Assembly: GCA_964569425.1 (NCBI GenBank)
Contig: CAZMVD010000061.1
Span: 1-23,019 of the forward strand
DNA: 23,019 nucleotides
Direction: 5' to 3'
Source: JACQXM01 sp964569425
GTDB lineage: Bacteria > Planctomycetota > Phycisphaerae > UBA1845
A program made the translations under genes and the position numbers. Position 1 is the stretch's first letter. Each line of letters begins with the position of its first letter. The notes below the pieces were generated by a model, which did no database searches, was not told the origin of the DNA, and was given only the letters and a program-made list of their open reading frames with translations. Below, in pieces: positions 1-7,685 of this stretch.

Positions 1-26
1 CACAACCAGTCCGCCAGCCAAATGGC

Positions 27-521
27 TTACGCCCCGATCACACCACCCCGCGCTGCGGGCATCGATTTTGCCGCGCTCAGTTGGAGACAGAAATGGTGCG
101 ACGTGATGTCCATCCGTTTCGTCAGATAGAAGCGGTGCGCCGCGAATCGTTGCACTCCGCTGTCCAGGTGAACTTGTGCGCAATCCATCGCCCGGGCTCG
201 TGCGACCAGCCAATCGACCAAGGCGCCGCCGCATCCCCGCGACCGTGCGTTTGCCCGCGTGACCAGATCGTCCACATACAGGTATCGTCCCCAGGCAAGG
301 CATTCGCTGGTGCGAAAGCCGGCCACGGCCAGGACTTCGCCGCTGGCTGACAGCATTGCGAGCCGATAGCCCGCTTCGGTCATCTGCCGGCGTACCTGTG
401 CGACGAACGCCGCCTCGTTGAGGTGCGGGCGCAGCTCATGCATCACCGCAAAGCACCCGCGAATCTGCTCCTCATGTTCGGCAAGCGAGATTTCCCAATT
501 TTCGGCCATTCTCGATTTCAT
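27..521 (-). CDS. GNAT family N-acetyltransferase
   Basis: This gene encodes a 164-residue protein that would transfer an acetyl group from acetyl-CoA to an amine; the substrate cannot be read from sequence. The central part shows the GNAT core: a strand (YLYVDDLVT) followed by the acetyl-CoA pyrophosphate loop ARSRGCGGALVDWL, which fits the R/QxxGxG/A pattern, then a helix and a strand (AQVHLDSG) and the usual late RFYLTKRMD segment. The length is normal for a single-domain member. It lies 117 bp downstream of the MBL hydrolase gene on the same strand and may be co-transcribed with it. Two starts are possible, ATG at 521 or ATG at 509 (MAENWE); neither has a clear Shine-Dalgarno sequence. 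The family is certain, the role unknown. Confidence 0.85.
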   Translation of the reverse strand: MKSRMAENWEISLAEHEEQIRGCFAVMHELRPHLNEAAFVAQVRRQMTEAGYRLAMLSASGEVLAVAGFRTSECLAWGRYLYVDDLVTRANARSRGCGGALVDWLVARARAMDCAQVHLDSGVQRFAAHRFYLTKRMDITSHHFCLQLSAAKSMPAARGGVIGA

Positions 522-638
522 CCATATCGGTCGGTGTTGAATCTGTTCCGGGTGAATCAGTTCGTGGGCGTTTGTTCGCCGGTCGCGCTGCGTGCGAAGG
601 CAACTTCCAACTTGAGGATATCCGCGGGATGAGCGCCC

Positions 639-1418
639 TTAGAGTTTCACCCGCAGTCCATCGCGCGCCAGCGCCATGCCGTGCGGGAGTTCGGCGTTGG
701 TCGCGGCGTGGCCCATTTCGTGAGCAATGTGCGTAAAATACGTTTGCGCCGCGCCGATCCGCTCTGCCATTGCCACCGCCTGTTCGAGACTGAAGTGCGT
801 GGGGTGCGGCCGGTGCCGCAGCGCGTCGAGGATCAACACTTCCACGCCGCGCAGCATTGCTACCGAATCATCAGCAATGAAGCTGCAATCTGTGCAATAA
901 GCGAATGGCCCGATGCGAAAGCCCAGGACCGGCATCGGTCCGTGCATCAGCGGGATGGGTTGAACCGTTGCATCGCCGATTGTCAGCGGGCTCCCGGAGA
1001 GTTCTTGCATGTCGATCTGGGGGCGGCTGTGCGGAGAATCCGGGGCCGCCTCGAACGCATACGCGAACATGCGCCGCAGCGCGTCGAGTGTTCGCGCAGT
1101 GCCATAGCACGGCACGGGGCGCCGGTGCAGCCAGTTGAACCTCCGCAGGTCGTCCAACCCGCTCACGTGGTCCGCGTGGTGGTGGGTAAACAGAACCGCG
1201 TCCACCCGGTCGATGCCGTTCGTGAGGCATTGCAAGCGGAGTTCCGGCGCCGTATCCACGAGCAGACAGGTGGCACCGCAGCGCAGCCAGATGCTCGGCC
1301 GCGTCCGCCGATCATGCGGATCGTCCGACGTGCACACCGCGCAGCGGCAGCCGATCATGGGGACACCATGCGACGTACCGCTTCCCAGCACCACGACTTC
1401 CAGCAATGGATGAACCAC
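639..1418 (-). CDS. PhnP-like MBL-fold metallohydrolase
   Basis: This is a cytoplasmic metallo-beta-lactamase-fold hydrolase of the PhnP/COG1235 type, a group that includes cyclic phosphodiesterases. The N-terminus has the family signature GSGTSHGVPMIGC followed by CAVC and a DPHDRRTR segment. The metal site HHHADH supplies the HxHxDH ligands at about H79, H81, D83 and H84, followed by VSGLDDLRRFN. Further expected ligands are in PLMHGP, YCTDCSF and the C-terminal THIAHEMGH. I chose the GTG at 1418 because GAGG lies 7 nt upstream and the conserved strand begins right after it; an upstream in-frame GTG at 1457 would add 13 residues that do not look conserved. The gene is divergent from the parvulin gene. 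The natural substrate is unknown. Confidence 0.85.
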   Translation of the reverse strand: MVHPLLEVVVLGSGTSHGVPMIGCRCAVCTSDDPHDRRTRPSIWLRCGATCLLVDTAPELRLQCLTNGIDRVDAVLFTHHHADHVSGLDDLRRFNWLHRRPVPCYGTARTLDALRRMFAYAFEAAPDSPHSRPQIDMQELSGSPLTIGDATVQPIPLMHGPMPVLGFRIGPFAYCTDCSFIADDSVAMLRGVEVLILDALRHRPHPTHFSLEQAVAMAERIGAAQTYFTHIAHEMGHAATNAELPHGMALARDGLRVKL

Positions 1419-1587
1419 GCCGCACCCTCGTTTGGATTGCCGCGCCGGTTCCGGCACTCAAACCAGTTACCGCTGGCGGTGCGCAGCGTGGTCATCTTAC
1501 GGTTCCTTGTGGCGCACCGCCACGCCGGCTGATTCTCAAGTCGCTTGTACCGTTGACCGCAAGGCGCCGGCGCATTACGGTCACGTC

Positions 1588-2676
1588 ATGCGGGTCGAAA
1601 GTAGCAGGGCGTTGACGGCATCCTTGGTGGCGCAGTGTCTGGCGTTCGTTGCCGGCTGTGCAACGGCCGAGCGGACGCAGCCGCCCACGCCCGGTGACGC
1701 CTGGCAGCAGCGCGAGAACCGTCGCGCGGAACCCACGCTCGCACCACCGGCAAGAAACCCCGCCCTGGCCGATCGTGCCGTTGACGGCTCGGCCGGGACG
1801 GTTCACGAAGGTCTGATCGCGACGGTCAATGGACGAGTCATCCCTCGCACCAGGATGATCAACATGTTGTTGCGCGCCCAGGGCCCTGCGCTGCTGGAGC
1901 AGCTTATCATCCTGGAAGCGGCCGAGGCGCTGGCGGCGCGCGAGGGGCTGAACGTTACATCGGCCGAGGTCGAACGTGAATACGAAATGGCGCTGCGCCG
2001 GCTGTCCGATCCGCTGGCGGCGCTGGCGCCTGAAGCGTTCGATCGTTCGGCAGCCGAGCGGCTGCTCAGCTCGGTACTTTCGGAGCGCAACATTTCGCAC
2101 GAAGAGTTTCAACTGGGCATGCGGCGCAACGCGTTGCTCCGTCGGATGGTGCACGGGCGTCTGACGGTCAGCGAGCTGCAGCTTCGTCAGGAATATGAGC
2201 GGCGCTTCGCGCGGCGCGTGCAGGTTCGCGACATTATGCTGGCATCGCTGGGCGACGTTGCGCGGGTGGAAGAACGCCTGCGCGCAGGCGAGGATTTCGC
2301 CGAGGCGGCGCGGCGCTACAGCGCCAGCACAGTGGGCGCCCGCCTGGGCGGGCTGCTGGAGCCCTTCTCCGAAAGCGACGATCTGGTGCCGGGGTTGCTG
2401 CGCGAAACTGCGTTTCGCCTGGAAATCGGGCAGGTGTCGACGGCACTGCGCGTGGGCAACTGGTATCACCTGATCAAAGTCGAAAGACATATACCCGCCG
2501 AGTCGCCGGATTTCGCGACGGTGCGTGAGTCACTGGAGCGGTCCGTGCGCGAGCGCCTGGCCGAGCCCGCGATGGAAGAGTTGAACGAGCAACTGTTTCG
2601 CGAGGCCGTCGTGGAGATTCATGATCCGGTGCTGCGCGAAGTCTTTCAACAACGCTACCTCGACCGCCGCGAGTAG
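1588..2676 (+). CDS. Lipoprotein parvulin-type peptidyl-prolyl isomerase (PpiC/SurA-like)
   Basis: This 362-residue protein is predicted to isomerise Xaa-Pro bonds or act as a chaperone for exported proteins. Starting at the ATG at 1588 gives a signal peptide ending in the lipobox VAGC, so Cys24 would be lipidated. A helical SurA-N-like region follows (about residues 75-200, including TVNGRVIPRTRM and the EEFQLGMRRNALLRRMV helix). The parvulin domain is at about residues 205-300: VQVRDIMLAS, GEDFAEAARRYSAS, GARLGGLLEPF and GQVSTALRVGNWYHLIKVE are all family-typical. The frame stays open upstream to 1432, but that part has no coding character. The MBL gene follows after 42 bp, so the two probably form an operon. 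Assignment to the family is firm; the client proteins are unknown. Confidence 0.87.
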   Translation: MRVESSRALTASLVAQCLAFVAGCATAERTQPPTPGDAWQQRENRRAEPTLAPPARNPALADRAVDGSAGTVHEGLIATVNGRVIPRTRMINMLLRAQGPALLEQLIILEAAEALAAREGLNVTSAEVEREYEMALRRLSDPLAALAPEAFDRSAAERLLSSVLSERNISHEEFQLGMRRNALLRRMVHGRLTVSELQLRQEYERRFARRVQVRDIMLASLGDVARVEERLRAGEDFAEAARRYSASTVGARLGGLLEPFSESDDLVPGLLRETAFRLEIGQVSTALRVGNWYHLIKVERHIPAESPDFATVRESLERSVRERLAEPAMEELNEQLFREAVVEIHDPVLREVFQQRYLDRRE

Positions 2677-2718
2677 GCGGCCGTACAGGCTTACATACCT
2701 TCAGAAAGGCATGGCACG

Positions 2719-3624
2719 ATGACAGGTCGAAACTACAGGTATCTGGCGGTGTCCGTGGCCTGGCTGATGACGCCCTTGGCGGCGTTGGGGCAGGATCCAT
2801 TTGCCGACGTGCAGATCAAGTCGACCCACGTGGCCGGCAAAGTGTATATGCTGGAGGGGCGCGGGGGCAACATCGGCGTATCGGTGGGTGAGGACGGGCT
2901 TCTGATCATTGACGATCAGTTTGCGCCGCTGGCGGAGAAAATACGCGCGGCACTGGGCGAGCTTTCGCAAGGGAAGCTGCGTTTCGTGCTCAACACGCAC
3001 TGGCATGGGGACCATACCGGCGGCAACGTGGCCTTCGGGCCGGAGGCGCCGATCATATCCCATACCAATGTGCGCAAGCGGTTGAGCACGCGGCAGACGC
3101 TGTTCGGCCGCACCTATGAGCCCTTGCCCAAGGAGGGGCTGCCGGTGATTACCTTTGATGATTCACTTTCCATTCATTTCAATGGGGAAGAGATCAAGGC
3201 GCGGCACTACCCGAACGCCCACACCGATGGCGATATCGTGATTCAGTTCGTTGAGTCTGGTGTGGTACATTTGGGGGATCTGTTTTTTAATGGAACATTT
3301 CCCTTTGTGGATCTCGATCACGGTGGCGATGTGGAGGGGCTGACGCGACACATTGAGGCTATATTGGGTGGGTTGCCCGAGAACGTGAGGATCATTCCCG
3401 GGCACGGCCCGCTGGCCGGCGTAGCGGAGTTGAAGGCCTACCACCATATGCTGACGGAGACGACGGGCGTGGTACGCGCGGCGATGGCGGCGGGCAAGGC
3501 GCTGGAGGACATCAAGGCGGATGGGCTGGGAGAAGAGTGGATGCGCTGGGGCGAAGGCTTCATCAAGACTGATGTTTGGATCGAGACCATTCACCGCAGC
3601 CTTTCGCGGCCGGGCAGGAAGTGA
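2719..3624 (+). CDS. Exported MBL-fold metallohydrolase
   Basis: This 301-residue protein is a metallo-beta-lactamase-fold hydrolase with an N-terminal signal peptide (MTGRNYRYLAVSVAWLMTPL, cleavage probably after ALG), so it should act outside the cytoplasm. The zinc ligands are visible: THWHGDH gives H94, H96, D98 and H99, NAHTDGD gives H168, GDLFF gives D187 and IPGHG gives H229. The pattern resembles class B beta-lactamases and broader periplasmic hydrolases of the SoxH/quinoprotein-relay type. Beta-lactamase activity cannot be claimed from the motifs alone. AAGG lies upstream of the ATG with a slightly long spacing. It follows the parvulin gene by 42 bp and a hairpin sits about 100 bp past the stop, which fits a two-gene operon. 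Confidence 0.85.
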   Translation: MTGRNYRYLAVSVAWLMTPLAALGQDPFADVQIKSTHVAGKVYMLEGRGGNIGVSVGEDGLLIIDDQFAPLAEKIRAALGELSQGKLRFVLNTHWHGDHTGGNVAFGPEAPIISHTNVRKRLSTRQTLFGRTYEPLPKEGLPVITFDDSLSIHFNGEEIKARHYPNAHTDGDIVIQFVESGVVHLGDLFFNGTFPFVDLDHGGDVEGLTRHIEAILGGLPENVRIIPGHGPLAGVAELKAYHHMLTETTGVVRAAMAAGKALEDIKADGLGEEWMRWGEGFIKTDVWIETIHRSLSRPGRK

Positions 3625-3721
3625 GTGATGGGTGCAAACTTGGATGGTGGTGAGGGTAACCGTCGTCATTGAAGGCGAGACGACCCATATACCCAGAGCT
3701 TTGCGATCCGTGGCAAAGACA

Positions 3722-3741
3722 ACGGTATCTGGCGATACCGT
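3722..3741. terminator. Hairpin between convergent genes
   Basis: ACGGTATC and GATACCGT form a perfect 8-bp stem around a TGGC loop. It lies in the 241-bp gap between the convergent MBL gene (ends 3624) and the large repeat protein (ends 3866). Pyrimidine-rich sequence follows on either strand (CCTCTTA on plus, TGTCTTTG on minus), so a bidirectional terminator is plausible, though there is no strong T-tract. Nothing else convincing is in this gap. Confidence 0.45.
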
Positions 3742-3865
3742 CCTCTTACATTGCCCGGTCCGGTTTCCATGGCTGTTGCGTCTGCAACCTGATGAATGTC
3801 GTCTCGCAGAAGTCGGTCGAAAACCGGACTATGCTGCCACGCCGCACATGGGCGAGTAGCGCGCT

Positions 3866-6800
3866 CTACGGACAAGTACCGACGCAAACACGAACCGTAT
3901 AGGCTCCAGTGAGCAATGCCGTGTCTGTGCCGAACCCACAGCTGGACCAGCTCTCATAGGCGCGAACCCGCAAAGTCCAAGTGCCGGTCTGGTCCAGGTT
4001 GACGTTATTGAGCGTCGCCGTGCCGCCGCAGGATGCAGTCCCCGTGGCGGGCGTGCCGTCGGGACGAACCAGCTCCATGCGGACCGGCAGGTCGGGCTTG
4101 CCGCTGGTGACGACTGTCTCGAAACGTATGGACACGACATTTCCCGCGGTGCGATCAAACGCGTAGAGGCGAACCTCGCCCGGAAGATTGATGACCCCGG
4201 CGGTTGTGGTGTCCAGTGGTATGGTGACGGCATCTCCCAGCTCGGATATGCCGATTGAAAACGCGCCCGTCGGCTGATTATCCGCCGCCTCCACCGCGAG
4301 CCGATAGGTGCCATTGAGCGGCAGTAACACATCCTGTAACGCGGTGCCCAACCCGCCGCCGGAGGTGCCCAGCAGTGACCCATTGGGCGCAAACAAAAGC
4401 AGTCGCCTGACGTAGGCGGGGCCGTAGTATACCGCCGTGGCTGCGTCTCCCAGCGTACCTGCGAACTGATAATTCACAATCTGCGAATCCACCACGAGAT
4501 TGCCGTTGCGTGTTTGCCCATAGGAAATGGAAGTCGCCGGGCCATCGGAGGTTGAAACGGCGACGGTGTAATTGCCCGTCAAGAGCGCCGTGTTCGGGCC
4601 AAATCCACAGTTAAACCACGATTCATAAGCGCGGATTCGAACCGTCCAGGTGCCGGTTGCATCCAGAGGAACGGTGTCGAGGCGGGCATTGCCGCCGCAC
4701 GTGGCCGTCGAACTCGCCTGGGAGCCATTGGGCCGAATCAACTCGATGCGCGCGACTATGTCCGGCTGGCTACCGACCACCGTGGTTGAATAATCCACGT
4801 TCACCGTGGACCCGAACAGGCCGTCAAAACCAAACGTGTCCGTTTCACCAATCTGGACGAGGGAAGCAGGTGTCGAGGTGTCCAATATGATGGGAACGCT
4901 GGCTCCCAGGCGCGCCAGCCCGATGCTGAAATTGCCTACGGGCTGATTGTCGGCGGCTTCCACTGCCACGCGATACAAGCCGGTGGAGGGCAACAGGACA
5001 TCGTTGATGGAGGTGCCCTGCCCGCCGCCCGAGGTTGCCAGGAGGCTGCCGTTAGGGGCGAAGAGCTGCACACGCCGAGCGACGGCTGAGCCGAAATAGA
5101 CGACCGTGGCGATATCGCCCAGCGATCCATCGAACTGGAAATTGACAACTTCGCAATCCACCTGGAAGGCGCCGTCACGCGTTTGCCCGTAGGCAATGGG
5201 TGTGGGCGGTGCGTCCGAGGTGGCTACCGCAATATTAAACCCGCCAGTCAGTAATTCCGTATCCGGTCCAAAACCGCAGTTAAACCAGGACTCATAACTT
5301 CGCACGCGAACCGTCCACAATCCGGAGGCGTCCAGCGGAATGGTATCGAGGCGAACATTGGCACCGCAGGTAGCGGTGCTGGCGGCGACGGTGCCGCTGG
5401 GGCGAATCAGGTCGATACGAACCACGATGTCGGGTTTGTTGCCGACGACGGTGGTGGCGTAATCCACGGTCACGGTGGTCCCGAAGGTGCCGAAGAACGA
5501 GAAGGCGTCGACGTCGGCGGTGGCGTCAAGGGATCCGGAGGTAAGGGTGGCCAGGGTGATGGGCGTTGCCGCGTCAAGCCGGCTTAAGCCAATGCTGAAA
5601 TTACCCACAGGCTGTTGGTCTGCGGCTTCCACCGCGATCCGATACATGCCGTCCAGGGGAAGCAGCATGTCGGTAAGCGACGTGCCCTGGCCGCCGCCCG
5701 AGGTGGCCAACAGTGATCCGTTGGCCGCGTAGAGGCGGACGCGACGGGTGTGTGCCGGACCGAGATACATGATGCTGGCAATGTCGCCCGCGGCGCCGTC
5801 GAATTCGAAGTTTACGATCTGGCAATCGACGTCGAAGGCGGCGCTTTTCGTCTCACCGTAGGCGATGGGGATCGGGGTGGCGTTTGATGGACACACCACC
5901 AGCGAGTAACTGCCGGTAATAAGCGAAGTGTCGGGCCCGTAGCCGCAATTGAACCAGGATTCGTAGGCACGGACCCGTACCACCCAGGTTCCGGTGGCGT
6001 CGATGGGGATGGTGTCGAGCCGTGCGGTTGTTCCGCAAGTTGCGGTGGACGCCGCGGTGGTTCCGTTGGGTCGAATGAGATCCAGCCGCACGACCAGATC
6101 CGGGCGTCCGCCGACCATGGGGGTCATGAAATCTGCGGTGACCGTCGTACCGAAGACGCCGTCGAAAGAAAAGGTACCCACTTGCGCAACTTGATTGAGG
6201 CTACCTGCCTGGACGGAGTTGAAGGCGATGGGAACAGCATCGCCCAATTCGCTCAGCCCAATGGTGTAGGTGAAGGTGGCCAGGCCATCTGCGGCTTCCA
6301 CCGTGATGATGTACGCACCGTCAAGCGGGAGCAAGATGTCGGTAATGGCCGTACCGGCGCCGCCGCCACTGGAGGCCAGCAAGATTCCGTTTGGCGCGTA
6401 GATCCTTACCCGCCTGGTGGCGGCGGGCCCGAGGTACATGACGGAGACGGCGTCGCCGACCGTACCGCCGAAGACGTAGTTGATGATGTGGCCGTCGGAC
6501 ATGTATACGCCGGTGTGAGTCTCGCCGTAGTCGATCGGGATGGGTGCGGCATTCGACAGGCATACAGAAAGCGTGTAAACGCCGGTGCGCAAGTCCGGGT
6601 CGGGCCCGAAACCACAGTTGGACCAGCTTTCGTAGGCGCGCACGCGCACCTTCCAGGTGCCGGTAGCGTCAACGGGAATAGTATCCAGGCGCGAAGTTGT
6701 GCCGCATGAAGCGGTCGTCGCCGCCGTGGTGCCGTTTGGACGTACGAGGTCCATCCGTACCACAAGGTCCGGCCGATTGTTGACCAGCGGCGTGACAAAA

Positions 6801-7156
6801 TCGACGGTGACCGTGGTGCCGAAGACTCCCTGGAAAGTGTGTTCGTCGACGTCATCCAACGGATCGATCTGCCCTGCGGTCTCCACGGCCGGCTGAATCG
6901 CGCCCGGCGTCAGCAGGTACCCGCGCTGGACGACTGCGAAGTCGGCGAGATCGATGTGGGTGTCGGGCCGGAAGTTCGACGTCGTACAGCCCGTGGGAAT
7001 GGCGGCAAAGGGGCCGCTGAAACAGTCGAAAAACTCGAGAAAGTCAATGGTCGTACCCGGGCCGGCGGCCAAGGGCGGCGCCTCGTCGGCGCGCAAACCG
7101 GACGAGAAGGCAATCACACCGATGGCTGCTGTGAACAGAAACCGCGCGCGAAACAT
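3866..7156 (-). CDS. Secreted multi-domain repeat protein with alternating beta-sandwich-like domains
   Basis: From the ATG at 7156 this is a 1096-residue exported protein. GGAGGGG lies 5 nt upstream, and the start opens a signal peptide (MFRARFLFTAAIGVIAFSSG, then LRADE). After it comes a short segment reminiscent of planctomycete dockerin-like repeats (FFDCFSGPF and HIDLADFAVVQRGY) but without a clear calcium-loop consensus. The rest alternates two domain types: A (GTTVTVDF, DLVVRMDLVRPNGTT, TASCG, GTWKVRVRAYESW, CGFGPD) and B (FDGAAGDIASIMYLGP, LLATSGGGQGTS, LPLDGMYRIAVEAAD), in order A-B-A-B-A-B-A-B-A. Each A domain keeps two Cys, suggesting a disulfide. The look is that of PPC-type (pre-peptidase C-terminal) beta-sandwiches, but that assignment is an inference. 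No catalytic domain is visible; a cell-surface or adhesive role is only a guess. Confidence 0.85.
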   Translation of the reverse strand: MFRARFLFTAAIGVIAFSSGLRADEAPPLAAGPGTTIDFLEFFDCFSGPFAAIPTGCTTSNFRPDTHIDLADFAVVQRGYLLTPGAIQPAVETAGQIDPLDDVDEHTFQGVFGTTVTVDFVTPLVNNRPDLVVRMDLVRPNGTTAATTASCGTTSRLDTIPVDATGTWKVRVRAYESWSNCGFGPDPDLRTGVYTLSVCLSNAAPIPIDYGETHTGVYMSDGHIINYVFGGTVGDAVSVMYLGPAATRRVRIYAPNGILLASSGGGAGTAITDILLPLDGAYIITVEAADGLATFTYTIGLSELGDAVPIAFNSVQAGSLNQVAQVGTFSFDGVFGTTVTADFMTPMVGGRPDLVVRLDLIRPNGTTAASTATCGTTARLDTIPIDATGTWVVRVRAYESWFNCGYGPDTSLITGSYSLVVCPSNATPIPIAYGETKSAAFDVDCQIVNFEFDGAAGDIASIMYLGPAHTRRVRLYAANGSLLATSGGGQGTSLTDMLLPLDGMYRIAVEAADQQPVGNFSIGLSRLDAATPITLATLTSGSLDATADVDAFSFFGTFGTTVTVDYATTVVGNKPDIVVRIDLIRPSGTVAASTATCGANVRLDTIPLDASGLWTVRVRSYESWFNCGFGPDTELLTGGFNIAVATSDAPPTPIAYGQTRDGAFQVDCEVVNFQFDGSLGDIATVVYFGSAVARRVQLFAPNGSLLATSGGGQGTSINDVLLPSTGLYRVAVEAADNQPVGNFSIGLARLGASVPIILDTSTPASLVQIGETDTFGFDGLFGSTVNVDYSTTVVGSQPDIVARIELIRPNGSQASSTATCGGNARLDTVPLDATGTWTVRIRAYESWFNCGFGPNTALLTGNYTVAVSTSDGPATSISYGQTRNGNLVVDSQIVNYQFAGTLGDAATAVYYGPAYVRRLLLFAPNGSLLGTSGGGLGTALQDVLLPLNGTYRLAVEAADNQPTGAFSIGISELGDAVTIPLDTTTAGVINLPGEVRLYAFDRTAGNVVSIRFETVVTSGKPDLPVRMELVRPDGTPATGTASCGGTATLNNVNLDQTGTWTLRVRAYESWSSCGFGTDTALLTGAYTVRVCVGTCP
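3869..6845 (-). repeat. Coding tandem repeat, exact 669-bp period
   Basis: Equivalent positions in the five A domains (the codons for the Cys-Gly-Phe/Tyr-Gly motif) fall at 3930, 4599, 5268, 5937 and 6606, each exactly 669 bp apart. An anchor in the B domains falls at 4291, 4960, 5629 and 6298, again 669 bp apart. The repeat is therefore 223 codons long with no net indel across four full units and a terminal half unit. The copies have diverged in sequence, most visibly at synonymous sites. Confidence 0.9.
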
Positions 7157-7168
7157 TTTGTCCCCTCC

Positions 7169-7178
7169 ACCAACCGAC
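7169..7178 (-). promoter_or_regulatory. Shared 5' leader element GTCGGTTGGT
   Basis: On the minus strand GTCGGTTGGT lies 12 nt before the start codon of the repeat protein and directly abuts its Shine-Dalgarno sequence. The same 10-mer occupies the equivalent place 13 nt before the other secreted-protein gene (13039-13048). In both leaders a GC-rich potential hairpin and CCTTTGT lie upstream. The function is unknown. Confidence 0.5.
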
Positions 7179-7250
7179 CTTGCACCCGGTGCCGCCGCCG
7201 GTGACAAAGGGTGGCGGCTCAGAGTTACTCCTGCGACATGGAATGGCGGT

Positions 7251-7279
7251 AATGTAGCGAGTTGTGCAGAGAAAGTCAA
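7251..7279 (-). promoter_or_regulatory. Sigma-70-type promoter of the repeat-protein gene
   Basis: On the minus strand TTGACT (7279-7274), a 17-nt spacer and TACATT (7256-7251) make a near-consensus promoter. Transcription would begin near 7244, giving a leader of roughly 88 nt that contains the shared GTCGGTTGGT element. Confidence 0.6.
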
Positions 7280-7515
7280 TCAGGTCACGGCAAGCTTAGT
7301 GCCATACACTTGCACTTTGCGGAAGGCGCGCTTTGCGTACACGTGAGTTTCCGTTCCAATATCGCGAGTATTGGCCTCCGTCATCGTGAAACCGATGATT
7401 CCTGACGGTTTTGGTCGGGGGGGGCGCATTTGCCAGGTCGGCGGCCGAAGTTCCCAGGGCGGTACCAAAACGCCGGCGGCGTATCGCGGCGTGCCTCTTG
7501 AGAATGCGTTACCAT
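7280..7515 (-). pseudogene. Possible frameshifted small ORF at a run of eight G
   Basis: Two coding-like minus-strand segments abut at the homopolymer at 7417-7424. The upstream one starts with ATG at 7515 (MVTHSQEARRDTPPAFWYRP). The downstream one reads GIIGFTMTEANTRD, then IGTETHVYAKRAFRKVQVYG, and ends in a TGA at 7280. One additional base in the run would join them into a 78-residue protein. I do not recognise the product and see no strong ribosome binding site. It could be a decayed gene, a sequencing error in the run, a phase-variable gene, or chance. The remaining gap, 7516-7685, shows no gene. Confidence 0.25.
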
Positions 7516-7654
7516 GGGGTCGCTTTGTCCACTATTCCCTTATAAGTGACAATCGTTTGGCGCTTACGATCCGAATCGTGCAGCGGCGCGCCGGTCGTCG
7601 TGCTCTGCAAAGCGGGGTCTCCCACGGTCGCGCGGATGGGGTTGAACGCGATGG

Positions 7655-7667
7655 GGCGCTTCGCGCC
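7655..7667 (-). terminator. Short GC hairpin after the kinase gene
   Basis: GGCGC-TTC-GCGCC is a perfect 5-bp stem 19 nt beyond the kinase stop codon. No T-tract follows on the minus strand, so at best this is a weak or Rho-assisted end. Confidence 0.2.
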
Positions 7668-7685
7668 GCGTGGGATGCCCGGATG

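Noticed and set aside
1432..1587. Upstream extension of the parvulin gene to 1432
   Set aside because: The added 52 residues lack coding character and would bury the lipoprotein signal peptide that begins at 1588.
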